Assembly (NCBI RefSeq): GCF_026262505.1
Contig: NC_067205.1
Coordinates: forward strand, 13,144,001-13,208,000
Direction: 5' to 3'
Length of the DNA stretch: 64,000 nucleotides
DNA from: Trichomonas vaginalis G3
Lineage: Eukaryota; Parabasalia; Trichomonadida; Trichomonadidae
Both the position numbers and the translations under genes were made by a program. Below, in pieces: positions 60,034 through 64,000 of the stretch. Positions within the stretch are counted from its first letter, which is position 1, and each line of letters starts with the position of its first letter. The notes under the pieces were generated by a model that was not told the origin of the DNA, did no database searches, and worked only from the letters and a program-made list of their open reading frames with translations.

Positions 60034-62001
60034 ATGAAAGCTGCAACTTCGCTTGGATATCAAATAATATCTTGTTCGAGCGAAGATTCGACGCATCCGA
60101 TATCTTCGATCATCAATTCATCAATTAATTCGACCGGATGGCAGACATCTCCAAACCCTCGTTATCCAGTTGAATTTGTTGTTGATCTTACAACGGTTGT
60201 TGAACTCGAAACGCTACAGTTTGTTAGCCATCAGTTCAAAATAGCTAATCGCGTCGATCTTTACGTCGCAAAATCAGACAAAGATTTTAAAGCATTAGGA
60301 TCTTTCAATTTTTCAAACAATGCACACTCAAATTACACATCTCGCGAATTAAAGAGCGCAACACTTAATGGAATTAAAGCACAATTCATCAAAATCGTTA
60401 TTCCAGGCTGCCATGCAAATCCAAATAACCCAACTAATCAAGTTGGCATCGTATCTTTCAATGTACTCGGCCGTGGTGGCGTACCTAAGTCTTCTGTTCC
60501 TAAATCTATGGGATCAAATGGCTTAGATGGTGATTCATCCGACATTCTCGAGCAACTTGAACGTCAAAAGCGCGAAGCTGTCGAAAAAGAAGATTTCAAA
60601 CGTGCTGAAGTACTGAAAAAGCAAATTGAGCGTCTTAGACGCGCTTATGATCAAGTTGTTGTTCTTCAACAGCAAAAGAAAGATGCAATTGCTCGTGAAG
60701 ACTTCGTAACAGCACAGAAGCTTAAAGCTGAAATAGATTACCTCTTAAATGGCTCAGATCCAACTCGCGATCAATCAATGCAAAATCAGCCACCACCAAG
60801 ACAAAGTATCAATCAACAATCATTCCAGTATCAAGACCAATACCAAAACCCACCACAAAATCGTACTTCCTTCAATATTCCTGAAGATGATTTGGATGAA
60901 CAGCCAATACAAGAGCGCAGACGTCAATTACCACAGAAAACACAAAAATTACCACCTAAACCAGCTCCAGAACCAGAAGAACCGCCGCCACGCCGTCAAT
61001 CTCGTCCTCTGGAAGACGAAATTCCTCCAGCCGTCCAAAGAAACTTCGGAGAGGACAGAAGACCAAAGAATGTTGATATCGCAGCATTCGAAGCTAACGC
61101 ACAAGAAGATGAGCCTCCAAGAAGAAATCGTCATCAAATTGAAGGCGCAAATCCAGATGAAAGGCCAATACACCCATCAAAGGAAGCTGGTGCATCCAAT
61201 CCTTCACCAAGCGGTGGTGGAGGAGGTGGCGGAGGCCGAGATCTCCAAAAAGAACCAGATGAGCTAAGTGGAACCAATAAATCCGAAGCCGGCTGCTTAG
61301 TTGACATTGTTTCCGAACGCTTAGTTGCCTGCTTCTTCAGTAGGGCGTGGAACTTGAAGATCGACGGAATTAAAGAAATCGCTAACAGATTAGTTGGCGA
61401 TAAAACGTTATCTGCCAGCCAGAAAGGCGATGCCTTCTACAGATACTGCTATATCATGAGACACAGAGTTGTAGAAGACCACAAAGCCGTTTTTTCAGCC
61501 TCATTAGAAGGAATTAAACTTCTTGGTGAGAAATTAGGAGTTTCTCAGAGTGATTTCAGTCGTGGCATGCAACAAGTTGTTCCCCCTCTCCAACCAAAGA
61601 TCGGCTGTTCCCAACAGATTTTGTCCAAACAGACATGCAAGTTTTTGAGATGGGTTGTATCGAAAGGGTGCGCCGATTGTGTCATTCCGATGCTGATAAA
61701 GAGTTCCTCAAAGCCTCAGCAGTGGAAAGCACCTCTCGCGCAATTATCTACCCTCCACAAAATCGTCTTAGCAAAGGAAGGAGATTATGCAAGTTTAGGT
61801 TTGTCTTTGGACCAAATTATGAATTTTATCGTTCCAAATTTGGAGAGTGCCGCAAAGGAAGTGAGAGATGCTGCCATAGAGTTTGTTGTTACTATGAACA
61901 TATTGGTTGGAACAGCTGTTGAAAGATTCATGGAGAAAGTTAATCCAAGAATTAGAAAGGAGATTGACGAAAAGATTAAGGCAAATCAGGAAGCTGAGTA
62001 A
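60034..62001 (+). CDS. CEP104: CEP104/FAP256-like ciliary-tip protein (655 aa)
   Basis: Caps microtubule ends at ciliary tips in organisms studied; trichomonads have several flagella. Residues of about 1-150 form the N-terminal discoidin-like jelly roll (GYQIISCSSEDSTHPIS, FVSHQFKIANRVDLYV, VGIVSFNVLGRGG). Residues of about 175-240 are a coiled coil with UVR-like pairs (KREAVEKEDFKRAEVLKKQI; KKDAIAREDFVTAQKLKAEI). A Pro/Arg/Gln-rich linker runs to about 410, and 420-650 is a TOG-type helical array that binds tubulin. The zinc-finger end of animal CEP104 is not seen. Frame complete from ATG to stop. Confidence 0.82.
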   Translation: MKAATSLGYQIISCSSEDSTHPISSIINSSINSTGWQTSPNPRYPVEFVVDLTTVVELETLQFVSHQFKIANRVDLYVAKSDKDFKALGSFNFSNNAHSNYTSRELKSATLNGIKAQFIKIVIPGCHANPNNPTNQVGIVSFNVLGRGGVPKSSVPKSMGSNGLDGDSSDILEQLERQKREAVEKEDFKRAEVLKKQIERLRRAYDQVVVLQQQKKDAIAREDFVTAQKLKAEIDYLLNGSDPTRDQSMQNQPPPRQSINQQSFQYQDQYQNPPQNRTSFNIPEDDLDEQPIQERRRQLPQKTQKLPPKPAPEPEEPPPRRQSRPLEDEIPPAVQRNFGEDRRPKNVDIAAFEANAQEDEPPRRNRHQIEGANPDERPIHPSKEAGASNPSPSGGGGGGGGRDLQKEPDELSGTNKSEAGCLVDIVSERLVACFFSRAWNLKIDGIKEIANRLVGDKTLSASQKGDAFYRYCYIMRHRVVEDHKAVFSASLEGIKLLGEKLGVSQSDFSRGMQQVVPPLQPKIGCSQQILSKQTCKFLRWVVSKGCADCVIPMLIKSSSKPQQWKAPLAQLSTLHKIVLAKEGDYASLGLSLDQIMNFIVPNLESAAKEVRDAAIEFVVTMNILVGTAVERFMEKVNPRIRKEIDEKIKANQEAE

Positions 62002-62292
62002 TGTTTTTTTATTAGTATATTTTTTTGTAATATTTATTATGAAGTTGTAATATTTTTCTTGAAATTTAAAAAAATAATTATTTCAACTTAATCAAACTGT
62101 TTCCCAAATTATTATATAATATCATTATTCATCTCTGAGATATTGGCCTTATTCTCAATTAGATAATAATAAGAATTATAATTTTTCAGATTTCATTTTG
62201 TACTGACCAGTTTAAATTATTATATTTCATTAGTATTTCAATATTTTCTATTTGTTTTTGTATAGAATCATTCATTTTTTATAATTTGTATT
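62002..62292. other. Spacer upstream of the phosphatase gene
   Basis: AT-rich; TCATTCATTT near 62269-62278 could be the initiator. No gene. Confidence 0.4.
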
Positions 62293-63453
62293 ATGATTTT
62301 CTTCTTGACAGGTGCAACAGCATTTGATTATTCATACTGTGCACCAAATTATCCTTCATACAAGCCAAATCAAGAAGCAGATCTAATACAAGTGCAGCTC
62401 TTAACCAGACATGGAGCAAGAACACCACTTCACTTATCTAAAAACTATTCAAATCACTGGAAATGCATGTATGATGACATGAGATCAGCAGGAAATGATT
62501 TTTTACAGCCATATCATGTACACGTTTCTTATGGAAGTTCAATTTTCGTTGGAAATTGCGTTTACGGACAATTAATACATACAGGAAAAGCAGGATTAGC
62601 GAAATTAGGCAAATACTTAAAGAAAATTTATATTGATCAGTTGAAATTTATTCCGCCAAATTTAGATCAAGAAACAGTAAAATTCCGAACAACACAAGCT
62701 CACCGAACAATAAATTCACAGATATCGCTTATATCAGGCATGTATCCTCATGCAAGTAACGTAGAAATGTATATTGCAGATAAAAATTACGATCCATGGC
62801 GAAGAACAAGCCTACTTTGTCCGAAATTCGCAAAATTACAGAAAACTATACCAGAAGACAATCATATTACTAATCAAACCCTTCAAGATAAAATTAGTAA
62901 TATTTTGGGTGTCGGATGGAGCTCTACAAACGATGTGATGACATCTGCACTATGTAATAACTACAAACTTCCTCCAAATATTACTATGAAAGACGTAGAT
63001 GATGCGATAGAGCTTAAAACAAAACAGATGCAATTTTTTTATTCCCATTCTGATGTTTTTCCTTTGTTTTTCTCGTTTTGTGCAAGCGAAATGGTCAATG
63101 AGATGTTGAAAAGGATGAATGGAGATTCAAATACGAAGTTCATCCACTGGTCAGCACATGATGGAAACATTTTAGGATACTTAGGATTGCTTGGATACAC
63201 TGACAACAAATGGCCGCCTTACGGATCGTATATATTGACAGAGCTGCTTAGATTTAGAAGCAATGGAACATATATTGTTCAGTTTAGATATAATGGAAAA
63301 CTTCTGAAAATTCCGAGGTTCAAAAATGAAACTTTTGTTTATTTTAATGATTTTTTGAAATTTTTGACATCAAGTATGCCAAAATTCCTTAATGAATGTG
63401 ACTTCAATACAACACAGTTCAAGATGAGTGATACATTTTATGTATCAGCTTAA
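62293..63453 (+). CDS. Histidine acid phosphatase, branch 2 (386 aa)
   Basis: Removes phosphate from organic phosphomonoesters at low pH, using a phospho-histidine intermediate. The catalytic RHGARTP (nucleophile H40) and the proton-donor pair HD (H289-D290 in HWSAHDGN) are both present, with about the right spacing. A short hydrophobic start (MIFFLTGATAF) looks like a minimal signal peptide, so the enzyme is probably secreted, lysosomal or on the surface; no later membrane span is obvious. Six or more cysteines and several N-glycosylation sites (NYS, NQT, NGT) agree with export. Confidence 0.88.
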   Translation: MIFFLTGATAFDYSYCAPNYPSYKPNQEADLIQVQLLTRHGARTPLHLSKNYSNHWKCMYDDMRSAGNDFLQPYHVHVSYGSSIFVGNCVYGQLIHTGKAGLAKLGKYLKKIYIDQLKFIPPNLDQETVKFRTTQAHRTINSQISLISGMYPHASNVEMYIADKNYDPWRRTSLLCPKFAKLQKTIPEDNHITNQTLQDKISNILGVGWSSTNDVMTSALCNNYKLPPNITMKDVDDAIELKTKQMQFFYSHSDVFPLFFSFCASEMVNEMLKRMNGDSNTKFIHWSAHDGNILGYLGLLGYTDNKWPPYGSYILTELLRFRSNGTYIVQFRYNGKLLKIPRFKNETFVYFNDFLKFLTSSMPKFLNECDFNTTQFKMSDTFYVSA

Positions 63454-64000
63454 TTTTTTATTATTTTTATTATATTATTTTTGTTATTATATATTTCTTT
63501 TGTTTTGTAAATGTTATTTTGTTTATAGGTAACTTAAGAGTAACAATCCTTACTTATACATTTTTAATTTTTTATCAACTCAATAAAATTAAGATTAATG
63601 ACTGCGCAAACACCGCGATTTGCTAATATTCAACACTGTAAATGATATATTATATTATGAACATCTAATTGCCCCTCTATAATAGAAGTTAATAAATTCT
63701 TTTTCTTGTTTTAGGCTCATTCTTTTCAGATGATCCTCCAATATAGAAAATACCACATTTGAAATAACTGAGCCTCAGATATCATTTTAGAAACCGAAAT
63801 TAGAATTTTATTGAATAAAATAATGTCTTCAACAGATTGAAATGTATAGTAATCAATTTAAGTACATTTAAAATCTAAAACAATAAGTAATTTCATTCGA
63901 ATTAGATATTTTTTTTCTGAGATATGTTTAAATTTATGATAATTTAATAAAGAAATAGTTAAAATATAGATAAATAATATATAGTTTATTGATAAGCAAC
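63454..64000. other. Spacer to the window end
   Basis: AT-rich 3' region of the phosphatase gene; no further gene recognised. Confidence 0.45.

Overview
This window looks like nuclear DNA of a parabasalid protist, most likely Trichomonas vaginalis or a close relative. The DNA is AT-rich, and almost all genes are single open frames. Some genes carry a TCA(C/T)T initiator a short way upstream of the ATG. The gene set also fits: a hydrogenosomal-type iron-sulfur flavoprotein, an iron superoxide dismutase, trichomonad ankyrin proteins, a histidine acid phosphatase and a large Polinton/Maverick.

Region 1 (1-1093) holds the 5' part of a minus-strand ankyrin-type host gene and its upstream spacer. 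Region 2 (1094-22462) is a 21.4 kb Polinton. It starts AGTAGTAGGATAGG, has terminal inverted repeats of about 543 bp and sits in a 6-bp target duplication (CGTTTT at 1088-1093 and 22463-22468). Its left half is read mainly rightward: terminal-repeat gene, unknown gene, protein-primed DNA polymerase, integrase, then a primase + SF3 helicase pair. Its right half is read mainly leftward: fibre-like protein, several unknown virion-type proteins, packaging ATPase, major capsid protein. Two small amphipathic proteins follow. The polymerase, the capsid gene and one or two others are broken; the integrase, ATPase, primase, helicase and fibre frames look whole. The terminal repeats are nearly identical, so the insertion is young. 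Three things stand out in it: the primase-helicase pair lies inside inverted arrays of a 121-bp repeat; the fibre protein has a phage-type tip; and most genes share an upstream T-rich...TAAATG signal unlike the host initiator. A 2.4 kb Kolobok-like DNA transposon with TTAA duplications (18842-21269) is nested in it.

Region 3 (22463-31131) holds host genes: a membrane protein, the flavoprotein, a C2-like acidic protein with a predicted 24-nt intron, and a ZIP metal transporter. A long gene-poor stretch with a MITE-like inverted repeat follows. Region 4 (31132-41089) has two large palindromes, each carrying two divergent copies of a sugar-porter gene, on either side of the Fe-SOD gene. The first palindrome has two intact genes. 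In the second, one gene is riddled with small deletions and the other has one frameshift.

Region 5 (41422-64000) holds ordinary host genes: a 2511-residue HECT ubiquitin ligase, a BTB-like/ankyrin protein, a leucine-rich-repeat coiled-coil protein, a myristoylated-type kinase, a Polo-like kinase, a possible RNase P/MRP subunit, a CEP104-like ciliary-tip protein and a secreted or membrane histidine acid phosphatase.
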